Below are positions 13,389-22,119 of a DNA stretch of 44,065 nucleotides, in pieces. Under the pieces are notes generated by a model that did not search any database, was not told where the DNA came from, and was given only the letters and a program-made list of their open reading frames with translations. Made by a program: the position numbers and the translations under genes. How positions within the stretch are numbered: position 1 is the first letter of the stretch; the number at the start of each line of letters is the position of its first letter. Origin of the DNA: a virus. The stretch covers positions 1 to 44,065 of IMG/VR virus record IMGVR_UViG_3300048836_000016, one strand, 5' to 3'.

Positions 13389-13653
13389 TAGGATTCCCCC
13401 TTTCTGAAAACTTCTTGCCAACATACATTCCGCCCGAAGCTGTAAACAGCCCAAGCAATACCTCAGCTCCGTTGCCGGAAGAATTAATTATCACAGAGAT
13501 AAAACAAGCAATAACACAGAAGACAAACGCCCAAAAGGAAAGGAACCTGGGTAACGATAAGCACCCGTCAGAATCGTACCATGTGCTTTTTATGTCAGTA
13601 GTTATCTTCATTTTAGGAGTTCCAATATCTGTCTTGTCACGTTTATAAACCAC
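13351..13653 (-). CDS. Holin-like membrane protein
   Basis: GTG start at 13653, with GGAGG nine bases upstream inside the previous gene. The 100-residue product has a basic N-terminus, a strong membrane helix (FLSFWAFVFCVIACFISVII, about 37-56), a second weaker apolar stretch (EVLLGLFTASGGMYVG) and a charged tail. Small size, two hydrophobic stretches and its place between XhlA-like and spanin-like genes suggest a holin. Overlaps both neighbours. Confidence 0.55.
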   Translation of the reverse strand: MVYKRDKTDIGTPKMKITTDIKSTWYDSDGCLSLPRFLSFWAFVFCVIACFISVIINSSGNGAEVLLGLFTASGGMYVGKKFSERGNPNVRQSERDHNED

Positions 13654-13874
13654 GCTATAAATCCTCCGAGTGCCACAATTACCGCAAAGATTATCCTTTT
13701 GAGATAAGCGTCCTTCAGGTCGTAGTCTTCCAGTTTACAAATCCTGTTTTCGTGGTCCTCTATTTCTTTTACTATTTCCTTGATCCCACTATCCCTTGTA
13801 ACTTCATGGTCAACAAGCTGTGTTACATTTTTATCTATGCGTATAATTGCTTCTTCCATTTGTTCTGTTGTCAT
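13608..13874 (-). CDS. XhlA-like (haemolysin XhlA) lysis protein
   Basis: The ATG at 13874 has AAGGAGTG upstream; a TTG at 13880 is too close to it. 88 residues: an N-terminal amphipathic coiled coil (EEAIIRIDKNVTQLVDHEV, IKEIVKEIEDHENRICKLED) and a C-terminal membrane helix (IIFAVIVALGGFIAWFINV). This layout matches XhlA proteins, which work with a holin in lysis of Bacillus by phage PBSX. Followed by the holin-like gene. Confidence 0.7.
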   Translation of the reverse strand: MTTEQMEEAIIRIDKNVTQLVDHEVTRDSGIKEIVKEIEDHENRICKLEDYDLKDAYLKRIIFAVIVALGGFIAWFINVTRQILELLK

Positions 13875-13887
13875 AGTCAATCACTCC

Positions 13888-14274
13888 TTAAAATGCGAAG
13901 ACACGCCATCGCTTGCTTTTTTTGCTTTTATCAACATCGAGATGTACCGAATAACTTCCTATAAGATAACAAAACTGCAACTCAGGCAACATTCCCTTCT
14001 TCCATAGAGACTTAATAACCTTGCCAAGTGCATTTGAAGAATAACCACGCGCTGTTATATCAGCGGCGTATCCTCCGAGATGGGAACTGTCAGGCACTCC
14101 ACCGACCTTCCTGTTATGTTCTTCACACCTTGTCCCACTGATAATGCTTATCGGTACATTGACCTCGTTGCGAATGATTTCAATATATTTGACAAGAGTA
14201 TCATCTATATTGTTCGTACCACAGCAGGGGCAGTTAAATTCTTCCCTGTTAAAATGTCTTGTAAGATTACCCAT
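13888..14274 (-). CDS. M15-family peptidase, endolysin
   Basis: The ATG at 14274 overlaps the end of the transglycosylase gene. The 128-residue protein has the M15 zinc-peptidase signature: SGTRCEEHN, then SSHLGGYAAD with H65 and D72, and HLD with H111. These enzymes cleave peptide bonds in the cell-wall stem or cross-bridge (L-Ala-D-Glu or D-Ala-D-Ala type). No signal peptide and no separate wall-binding domain. It sits between the transglycosylase and the XhlA/holin-like genes, so it is the probable endolysin. Confidence 0.85.
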   Translation of the reverse strand: MGNLTRHFNREEFNCPCCGTNNIDDTLVKYIEIIRNEVNVPISIISGTRCEEHNRKVGGVPDSSHLGGYAADITARGYSSNALGKVIKSLWKKGMLPELQFCYLIGSYSVHLDVDKSKKSKRWRVFAF

Positions 14275-14767
14275 TCTGCTCACCGATCCATTTGTCGTAC
14301 CGCCAGTATAATGCCTCAACATTTTTTGCATAGCGTGAATCTGCACCGGCAGCGTTATATCTTCCTGCCGCTCCTTTTATGCTTCCATGCTTCTTAAACA
14401 GTGCCGACAGATGAGCCGCACCGTATCGTATATTCAAGTCGGGGTCTAACAGTATTTCTATTACATCGCTATTCTTGTGTTGCGTTGAAAGATAACCCCA
14501 TGCTGTAGGGACCATCAATTGCATAAGTCCGTAAGATGTAGCTATGTCCTGTGGATAGAGCATCGTGCGTTCTACAATACCCTTAAACTTATCTGTGCTT
14601 CCGTACTGTTCGAGATAACGTGGTTCATGCCTTGACGCAAGCGGATTGCCTCCGCTCTCCTGCTGGATGACAGCAAGTATAAGTGCGGGCGGTAAGTCGG
14701 TAAGCCTTCCCCACTTCCTCGCAGATACAAGCCAACGTGATACTTTTTCATTTGGTGTCCATGCCAT
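14267..14767 (-). CDS. Lytic transglycosylase (SLT domain)
   Basis: 166 residues forming one SLT/goose-lysozyme-like domain: ALILAVIQQESGGNPLA with the catalytic Glu at 37, SYGLMQLM (78-85), NIRYGAAHLSALFKK and AAGRYNAAGA near the end. It cuts glycan strands. It stands between virion protein genes and the endolysin. In T7 the equivalent domain is part of the ejection protein gp16, so here it may be a separate virion enzyme for DNA entry, or a second lysis enzyme. Confidence 0.85.
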   Translation of the reverse strand: MAWTPNEKVSRWLVSARKWGRLTDLPPALILAVIQQESGGNPLASRHEPRYLEQYGSTDKFKGIVERTMLYPQDIATSYGLMQLMVPTAWGYLSTQHKNSDVIEILLDPDLNIRYGAAHLSALFKKHGSIKGAAGRYNAAGADSRYAKNVEALYWRYDKWIGEQNG

Positions 14768-14786
14768 TATTTCACCTCCGATTATT

Positions 14787-14812
14787 AGGGGAGCAGGTTT
14801 CCCTACTCCCCT
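14787..14812 (-). other. 11-bp GNRA-capped hairpin between virion and lysis genes
   Basis: On the minus strand AGGGGAGTAGG, loop GAAA, CCTGCTCCCCT: 11 paired bases with one G-T wobble that is a mismatch on the plus strand, so the structure belongs to the leftward transcript. No T-run follows. It may be an mRNA processing or stability element, or a weak terminator that sets the level of lysis genes. Confidence 0.5.
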
Positions 14813-14824
14813 TGAAAAGTTAAG

Positions 14825-15196
14825 TTATGCTCCTGTAAAGAGAAGTCCGATTACCCTTGCGCCGTCCTGGTTGACAGCAGATGCCGCAGTGCCAGAGCGT
14901 ACTTTGAAGTACCCCATGGCATTAACGCTGTCTTTGTTCGTGCCGATAACGACAGTCTGAGATGCCGCCACAGGAATAGTTACCTCTGCTGGAGAGCTTG
15001 CGTCTGTATAAAGCGGATCAAATGTTCCACCGCTTGCCTCTGCCTCTGCGAAGGTTATAGCCGCAGAAGTCCACGCTGTCGGCATGAATATCTTAACAAG
15101 CCTCATTCCACGACCGTCAATCTCCGCTGAAAGTGAAGCCCCTGATGCAATTGTTGCTGTGGTAAAGTATGTCTTTGGCATAATTCTCTCACTCAT
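14825..15196 (-). CDS. Virion-associated beta-rich protein (123 aa)
   Basis: A small Ala/Ser/Thr-rich beta protein: TATIASGASLSAEIDGRGMR, IFMPTAWTSAAITFAEA, PLYTDASSPAEVTIPVAASQ and KVRSGTAASAVNQDGAR. This layout (MPTAWT...LYTD...R-x-x-x-VRSGT) recurs in phage structural or decoration proteins of unknown exact role. It is the last gene before the lysis cassette. ATG at 15196, with AAAGGGTG upstream. Confidence 0.65.
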   Translation of the reverse strand: MSERIMPKTYFTTATIASGASLSAEIDGRGMRLVKIFMPTAWTSAAITFAEAEASGGTFDPLYTDASSPAEVTIPVAASQTVVIGTNKDSVNAMGYFKVRSGTAASAVNQDGARVIGLLFTGA

Positions 15197-15223
15197 AATA
15201 CATCACCCTTTCTGTTGTTGTTG

Positions 15224-18200
15224 TTACTTACGCCTGTACTGCTTCTTAGTTATATCTATCAAATCTAAGTCAGGCTGGTCATCACTTAGATAATGATACA
15301 AGTTCCATGCTACAGTGTGTAGCTGTAAAGATGATCCTGTCAGATAAGATGCTGACTCCGTACCCTTCTCTATTTTGTCCTCCCATTCAGCATCAGAATC
15401 TAAAAGTATTTTAGCAGTTCTGATATAACTTTCAAGTGATGCTGTCATAGGGGATAACCTTAGTGAGCTTGTATACCCAACGCCTGTTATCTTAGCCATA
15501 GTGTAGGGACCAATATCACGCAAGATAGGGACTGTTGCCATAGCGTAGTTGACAGACTTAATAGATGCCCACTTGCCCCAACCGCCAAACATTCCTTCTT
15601 CATCTTCTTCAGGCTGGTCATCGTCTCTCAACATGCCCTCATAAATAGCAGGAGCAATAAAGAGAATAAGCATTGATCCCAATAAAGCAGGAACATTCCT
15701 TACTGACTTTACATCATGCCCAGCCCTTCTTGCAAGATTATAGACTACATTAAAATACTGAGTAAACATTGAAATAGCTTTAGCAAGCTCACTCTGATTT
15801 CTCTGTAATTTAGTCTGGTCAATAATACTTGACCCGCCCTGTGTTTGTCTTACTATGTCATCTGCGTATCCAACAGCCTTATCAACATCACCTTTATAAA
15901 GGTCAAGCCCCACCCTATATCCCTCTAGCCATGTAGGGATAGTGATAGTTCCGTCTGAGAAGTTGAATATTGACATAGCTATCTTCTTGTCCATTCTTGA
16001 CATTTGACCAAACTGCTTGTCAAGCAGGAACTCACGCATACTCGTTTCAATCAGTCCGTTGCGTTCTACCATGAATGGAGACATATCCATAACAAACTTC
16101 CAGTCCTTAGCCCATGTCCAAGGTCTTGCGTAGTACATTGCCATTGCCCTAGCTGTATTCTTGCCAAGAATATTAGCTGAGTTAAACCACCCAGATGACT
16201 GCAACATCAATACAGACAGCTTAAACATAATTATTGCCGCTGTAACCGCATGTCTTTGATGCCTCAGTGTGTTAGACAGCTTGTCGGTTGGCGTGGCAGG
16301 AGGCGTAGCAACATCACGTACCCAATCATCCATTACCTTTAGTCCAACCTTACCAACTCGCTCCGCTATCATTACACGCAGTTCCTTATTAAACAATATC
16401 TTGTTAGCATCTATAACCGCCTTTCTAAAGGCGAGGTCGTGCGTTACCTGTTCAAGATGCTTTCTTAGCCCGCCAAGGTCAAGCCTTACCTGATAGTTAG
16501 CATGAGCCGCCCTTGCTTTATAAGCACCCTGCCTTGTTGCCGCCCTGAACGGGGGCTGACTCTTAGTAAGTCCCTGCTCATACTCATCAGACTTATTGAT
16601 ATCAACGAGCTTGCTGTAGTCGATCACAAGGGGATAATACCCGCCTCTGTAAACACCGTGCTGTGTAGCGATAGGGATAGCTTCTTCTGTCTTAGGTTCA
16701 TACCCCAAGACTTCTCTGTTGAGTGCCTTCATCATCGGGAACAGTGTGTTAATTATGTCCCGCATGTCCTGCCCAAGGTCGAGTGCCTTTTTATCTAACT
16801 TACTAATAATAGCCTCAACCTGTTGCTCACTCCATTTTTTGCCTTCCATCAAACGAACCTTATTAGTCTCTGTACCTAAGTTCATATAGACACAGAATAT
16901 CTGTTCACCTGTGAGTGAGTACCCCAACTCCTGAATAAACACTTTCCTTTTAAGAAACTTACTCCATTGACCACGACCATAGTGCTTGAATATTGCATTG
17001 TCTATTCTGTCTGTGTAGTCTTTTAATAGAAGTACCTTAGTGTCGATAGCATCTGCAAAAGGTCTCCAAAGTATATCCGTAAAAGCACCAGGTTTTTCTA
17101 TACCCTTAGTGCCATCAAGCATAAGCAAGGTAGTTTGCGCTTTTTCCAACTGTGCGTTTATTGCATCAGGCATACCATGTAACGCTTCAAGTTTCCGCAT
17201 ATTTGGATCAGATGAGGTTATATGTGTTCGGGTTACTTTCTGTTTTTCAAGCGACTTCTTTAGTGCCTCGACCGCTTCATCATAAGTTTGTGCTTCTTCC
17301 GCTTTCTTGAAAAGCATAATACCCTTACCAATCTTCTCTATTGCCTTGATAGTGTTATATAGGCCTTCTATCTGATTATACGTCAGGGTATTAAAGTCTT
17401 TCTGTTTAAGCTGTCGTTGTATATCTTCCGGTAAGTCTATAGGGATACCTAACTCCTGCTGTTCAGCTATCCACTCGGCAATATCCTTACGTACAGCCAT
17501 TTCATCTTCGGATATTTTTTTAAACTCGTACCTTTCAAGGAGAGTGTCTATCTGGTCAAGTGCATCAGGGGCTATGCCGAATGTCTGTTTTCTCGAGCGA
17601 CCAGCCATCTTTTTAAGATACTTGACCATTGTATCAGAGGCAGTCTTTCGTGCCATGGACTCACTTGCAAGTGCGGCATTTATTATCTGCAACTCCTTCT
17701 GAGCAAGTGCGGTGTCCATGTCTTTATTCAAGATAGCACGTTCAGCCGCAAGTGCCGCCTTTCTTTCAAGGGCAATAAACCTTTTGAAAGCAATAGCATC
17801 TTTCCAAAGAAGTCCGTCAAGATGTTTCTCTGCTGAGCGTTTAGCCGCCTGTACCCTTGCACGTGCATAAGCCATCTTCAATGCCGCCTTACCTTTTTTC
17901 GCAAGGATAAGCCATTCTATGCCAAGCAGTTCAAGCCTGTTCTTTCCACGTATAGCTTTCTCTGATGCAAGGCGTACAGACTCAGGGTCTATGTCTACGT
18001 TCAACTCAGCATCAAGTTCAGCCTTAGCCTTCTCCTGTGCAACCTTGTCTATATCCCTTGCTGTTGCAAGGTCAAGGAACATCTCTGATGCAGAAGAATA
18101 TCCGTACTCCATAGCAATAACTTCGGGATCTGTGCCACCTTCTTTTCTGAACCACTTACTGTTGAACGTAGGAATGATAGTGTCAATGTCGGATATTTCA

Positions 18201-21200
18201 CGCTCCCCAAACGTTACAGCCATACCCAGTGAGGATACCAAGTCATTCATAATTGCCGCTGACTCGTAGTAATCAAAGGTAATGCCACCCTTTTTCTCAC
18301 TTATAGCAAGGAGCGTACGTATCTTGTTGACAGGTTCTTTCTCAAGGATAGCACGTATCTCTTTAAGTTTAGTTGCCATCTTACGTGCATATTCAATCTG
18401 CTTATCCTTCTTAAATAGCCTTTCGATAGGCTTCATCAAGCGAGCAAGCATAGTTTCACGTGCCTCTGCCTCTGCTTCTTCTTTTAGCGAGCCATACAGT
18501 TCAGCTTCTTCCGCTGTTACCTCAACGCCCTCCATCTGAGTAACATCTTTCTTGTAATTGGCAAGCGTTTCAACTTCAGTTATCTCATCTTCAGTGGCAA
18601 TCATTCTGTCAAATACAGCCTTGACTTCAAGGGATATTTCTACATTAAGTGCAGATACTTCCTTGTATATCCCAATAAGCCATTCCTTAAACTTGCGGAA
18701 GGTTCTTTTTAATCCGACAGAAGGTGCTTCACCTGTCATAAGATAAGCCTCAAAGGTACGTGCAAACTTCTCATGTGCCTCTGTGAGCCTGTCTGCATTA
18801 AGAGATGCAAGTGTTTCACCCTCTGACATGCCGAGATACTCTTTTAACACAGCGAAGTCTTTAGCTATCTGACTGTCAGGTGCAGACTGCAAAGCGTACA
18901 TCTCGGTCATTTTAAGCATAATATGCCCCATCTCGTGAGCGAAGGTTGAAGCATCACGGGATTTAAAGAAAGAGATTAAAGACTGACCTTCGGTAAAGGA
19001 TACTTGACCACGGGTATCTTGCTTGTATATTTCTTCAAGTATCTGAATGGCATCTTCGTTAAACATTACATAGTTATAGCTTTCTTTATCCTTGCCTCTA
19101 GCTGTGGCATCTTTGTATTTTATACCGATAATTCCATGTTCATTGAGCCAAGAAGAAGCAGACTCATCGCTACCAAGATTTTCAGAAAGCTCTGAATAAA
19201 ATTCTTCGCCACTTTTAACTGCGTTTTCGTTACGCTTTAAAACACGCAACTCATAAATGCTTCTTTCTGAAATTTTGGATTCCTTCCACGCTGTTTTTAC
19301 CGCTTCACTCTGTTCACTAAAAGCAGTATCCCATATTAAGTATTGTCCTGTATCATCTGGAATGTCTACTTTATAAAGTTGTCCTTCCGTAAACTGAAAA
19401 TCTTTTTGCCTTAAACCTATAAGAGCCTTACGTACATCAGACAACATTTCCTTGTCTTTTGTGTTTTTAGCCCTTTGAAGCTCTTGTGTTTTTTTATTTA
19501 TTGCCCTTTCAAGCACATCCCCACCGTCTGCCATTTCATCCCTTATTGCCTTTATGGTAAAAATCCGTGAAGAAGGAGATATTCCTGGTATTGATAAAAA
19601 GTAATCCTTTCCATTAACAGTTATTCCTTGCGACCAATCTAGTTTCCTATACCACTCTGCTATTTCTTTGTTCTCGGCAAAGTAAAGCCCGTATCCGTAA
19701 GCCTGCGCCCCTTCGCCAGTGCCGACCTTTTCAAGACTAAACCTATCTATTCCCCTGTAAGGCGTACCGTGATAAACAGGCTGGTCTAACACAGTTCCAT
19801 TTCCATCTATAGGAGCATACTGCCCTTGTCCTGCGTCTATCCAAGCGACATCTATTAATTTAACTTTTTTAGAATAAACCTTATTACCTTTTCCTGCATA
19901 TGTTTGTGCTTCTTTTTTGCTGGGTGTAACAAACACACCATTACCGATAGGGTTAGATGAATAAATAAATATCTCACCGACTTTTAATGCACTATTCATA
20001 TCTTTTTTTGTAAAGTCATCTGTGAAATCATCTTCTGATTCAGTAAATGCTTCTTCTGCGGTCATAATATCATCTATTGTTCGTATTCCTGTATGTATGT
20101 CATCTTTCATAGGATTACTTTTTAATATTATGTCAATTTGTTTTTGTTTTAAATTAGAAACATCCTGCCCCAACACAGTGCCATTCCCATCTTCAGGCAA
20201 GCCTATCCGCATACCTATTTCTGCGTTCTGCTCTGTAGGCATAATGCCCCTTGACTTAGCAAGAGTGTTTACCCATGCTGACCACAGCAAGGCATTACTT
20301 TCCGCTTCTTCGGCATTTAGTCCGTTAGAGAGCAACATAGCCTTAGTTTCCTGTCGCACCATTTCAAGGTCAGCACCGTAAGCATCTTCCTGTGCAATGG
20401 CTAACTTAGCTTCTTCGATAGACTTCTGTTTCTCTGCCTCATATTCAGCTAGGAAAGCCTGTGCCTCATCTGCTGTCATTTCGCCTTCTTTGAGACGGAT
20501 ACCTCCTGCGAGTGCTGAATGAGCGTCTGTTCCTGCAATCTTCTCAGCGTAAGTTGCAGTATTGACCGCAAGGTCTCCACCCTCTGTAAGCGATGTTTCG
20601 TATTCTTCCGTTATTCCTAGTTCCTCTGCAACATCAGCCGCCGATTGCCCAAAAACAGTCTGGAATTTCTCGGAGTCAATGTAGATAGTTTCAAGCCCAC
20701 CGTCTTTTGTAGCACTTGCAATAAGTTCCCTATAAGCACGTGGGAGTCTTTGTCTTACCTTAGAGTCTTTAGCGGCCATAGCAAGTTCGTTGAATAGTTC
20801 AGTATTCTGTGTTGCCCTGTTAGCCCTATTAAGGTCGACAGAGAGATTAGTCGCCGAGCCTAGCATAGGCACAAGTGCAAATGTTTCGGCTGCACCTTTT
20901 GCCTCTTGCACAAGAGATGTTATAAACTGGTTTAAGTCGGTATACTTACTCTCGTCAATACCTGACAGCTTTGTTGCCGCCAAACCGCCCATCTGTGTTG
21001 TTGCCTGCTGTACAACTTCCTGTGCTACGTTCTCAATGTAAGTTGTACCATAAGTCTTAGCAAAATTCTTTATTGCAGTTCTTGCTGTTGGTCTTTGCAA
21101 CGTAAGAAGCATAGCATTTCGTACTGCATCAGCACCACCTATACCTAGTTTGGCAAATGCTGACTTAAAGGGAGATACTATTGAGCCAAGCCCCAAAAGG

Positions 21201-22108
21201 ACTTCACTGCCCATATTAGCAAGCCCTGTGATAGAGGCGGCTACTTTTGCGACATCGTCATCTACTCCAGGAATATCCTTATATTCCCTCCATGCGTTTC
21301 CTGCTTCCATAGAGAATATAGATTCAGCCGCACCGAATGTAGCACCAACGCCAAGCCCTGTAACTGCGCCTCCTACAGCACCTATTACATTACCAACACC
21401 GGGAACAAACGACCCTGCGACCATGCCTGCGCTTCCATAAGCCAATACCTTCCTAAGTGTTTCAACCTGTTGCCCTGTTATTTCAGCCAAGCCCTGTAAC
21501 ATACGTTCAGACAAACTAGATTCAGCCAGTTTAGTTTGGCGTTCCTCAATGCCTTTTTCGTAAGAGGATATAGTCTGTTCAAGTGCTTTATTGTCAGATT
21601 CAAAATACATTTGCCTTGTGCCAAGTCTACCGACCGTACCAATATCCTTACCCACTGAGAAAGCAGTACCCATTTTAGAGAAGATACTCTCGTGCTGTTT
21701 GAGGTTATCTATGTCATCCCAAGCGAACCCCATGTTAGCACCGAGAAAGTTACCTGTAATGGGATATGCCTTTTCCATCTCATTCCAGTCTACCTTCGGT
21801 GCTTTCTCAAACTTTTTCTTGTCAATAGTTTCTTTAATTACTTCAGGCTTGCGGTCAAGTACAAAGTCAGGGAGTCCTGTCGTATCTTTAACATCTGCCC
21901 TTTGAGCAAGGGATTCTGCATCAAGTCCCCATGAGTCTTTATACTTCTCAGCAAGGTCATAAGCCATTGTACCCTTGCGGAGCAGTTTAAGGTTCTCTAC
22001 CTGTTTAGGGGCAAGAGGCTTTAATACAGCAGATTCTTCTATAGCCTGTGCATCATTTTCAAGCCCGAATTGCTCAAGCTCTATATCGTCTAATGGTCTA
22101 AGTGCCAT
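15224..22108 (-). CDS. Giant polyvalent ejection protein with ART and metallopeptidase motifs
   Basis: 2294 residues, the largest gene. Visible parts: a Gly-rich hydrophobic stretch (about 219-266: AYGSAGMVAGSFVPGVGNVI...) that could span a membrane; an ADP-ribosyltransferase-like domain with VYHGT (778-782) and GYGLYFAE (805-812); a zinc-peptidase motif HEMGH (1058-1062); long charged helical regions; and C-terminal apolar segments (about 1956-1980 and 2140-2160). This mixture fits the 'polyvalent proteins' that phages package and inject, and the position equals T7 gp16. It probably forms part of the DNA-ejection channel and delivers enzymatic domains into the host at entry. Enzyme activity is inferred from motifs. 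GGAGG precedes the ATG. Confidence 0.8.
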   Translation of the reverse strand: MALRPLDDIELEQFGLENDAQAIEESAVLKPLAPKQVENLKLLRKGTMAYDLAEKYKDSWGLDAESLAQRADVKDTTGLPDFVLDRKPEVIKETIDKKKFEKAPKVDWNEMEKAYPITGNFLGANMGFAWDDIDNLKQHESIFSKMGTAFSVGKDIGTVGRLGTRQMYFESDNKALEQTISSYEKGIEERQTKLAESSLSERMLQGLAEITGQQVETLRKVLAYGSAGMVAGSFVPGVGNVIGAVGGAVTGLGVGATFGAAESIFSMEAGNAWREYKDIPGVDDDVAKVAASITGLANMGSEVLLGLGSIVSPFKSAFAKLGIGGADAVRNAMLLTLQRPTARTAIKNFAKTYGTTYIENVAQEVVQQATTQMGGLAATKLSGIDESKYTDLNQFITSLVQEAKGAAETFALVPMLGSATNLSVDLNRANRATQNTELFNELAMAAKDSKVRQRLPRAYRELIASATKDGGLETIYIDSEKFQTVFGQSAADVAEELGITEEYETSLTEGGDLAVNTATYAEKIAGTDAHSALAGGIRLKEGEMTADEAQAFLAEYEAEKQKSIEEAKLAIAQEDAYGADLEMVRQETKAMLLSNGLNAEEAESNALLWSAWVNTLAKSRGIMPTEQNAEIGMRIGLPEDGNGTVLGQDVSNLKQKQIDIILKSNPMKDDIHTGIRTIDDIMTAEEAFTESEDDFTDDFTKKDMNSALKVGEIFIYSSNPIGNGVFVTPSKKEAQTYAGKGNKVYSKKVKLIDVAWIDAGQGQYAPIDGNGTVLDQPVYHGTPYRGIDRFSLEKVGTGEGAQAYGYGLYFAENKEIAEWYRKLDWSQGITVNGKDYFLSIPGISPSSRIFTIKAIRDEMADGGDVLERAINKKTQELQRAKNTKDKEMLSDVRKALIGLRQKDFQFTEGQLYKVDIPDDTGQYLIWDTAFSEQSEAVKTAWKESKISERSIYELRVLKRNENAVKSGEEFYSELSENLGSDESASSWLNEHGIIGIKYKDATARGKDKESYNYVMFNEDAIQILEEIYKQDTRGQVSFTEGQSLISFFKSRDASTFAHEMGHIMLKMTEMYALQSAPDSQIAKDFAVLKEYLGMSEGETLASLNADRLTEAHEKFARTFEAYLMTGEAPSVGLKRTFRKFKEWLIGIYKEVSALNVEISLEVKAVFDRMIATEDEITEVETLANYKKDVTQMEGVEVTAEEAELYGSLKEEAEAEARETMLARLMKPIERLFKKDKQIEYARKMATKLKEIRAILEKEPVNKIRTLLAISEKKGGITFDYYESAAIMNDLVSSLGMAVTFGEREISDIDTIIPTFNSKWFRKEGGTDPEVIAMEYGYSSASEMFLDLATARDIDKVAQEKAKAELDAELNVDIDPESVRLASEKAIRGKNRLELLGIEWLILAKKGKAALKMAYARARVQAAKRSAEKHLDGLLWKDAIAFKRFIALERKAALAAERAILNKDMDTALAQKELQIINAALASESMARKTASDTMVKYLKKMAGRSRKQTFGIAPDALDQIDTLLERYEFKKISEDEMAVRKDIAEWIAEQQELGIPIDLPEDIQRQLKQKDFNTLTYNQIEGLYNTIKAIEKIGKGIMLFKKAEEAQTYDEAVEALKKSLEKQKVTRTHITSSDPNMRKLEALHGMPDAINAQLEKAQTTLLMLDGTKGIEKPGAFTDILWRPFADAIDTKVLLLKDYTDRIDNAIFKHYGRGQWSKFLKRKVFIQELGYSLTGEQIFCVYMNLGTETNKVRLMEGKKWSEQQVEAIISKLDKKALDLGQDMRDIINTLFPMMKALNREVLGYEPKTEEAIPIATQHGVYRGGYYPLVIDYSKLVDINKSDEYEQGLTKSQPPFRAATRQGAYKARAAHANYQVRLDLGGLRKHLEQVTHDLAFRKAVIDANKILFNKELRVMIAERVGKVGLKVMDDWVRDVATPPATPTDKLSNTLRHQRHAVTAAIIMFKLSVLMLQSSGWFNSANILGKNTARAMAMYYARPWTWAKDWKFVMDMSPFMVERNGLIETSMREFLLDKQFGQMSRMDKKIAMSIFNFSDGTITIPTWLEGYRVGLDLYKGDVDKAVGYADDIVRQTQGGSSIIDQTKLQRNQSELAKAISMFTQYFNVVYNLARRAGHDVKSVRNVPALLGSMLILFIAPAIYEGMLRDDDQPEEDEEGMFGGWGKWASIKSVNYAMATVPILRDIGPYTMAKITGVGYTSSLRLSPMTASLESYIRTAKILLDSDAEWEDKIEKGTESASYLTGSSLQLHTVAWNLYHYLSDDQPDLDLIDITKKQYRRK

Positions 22109-22119
22109 ATTATAGCCTC

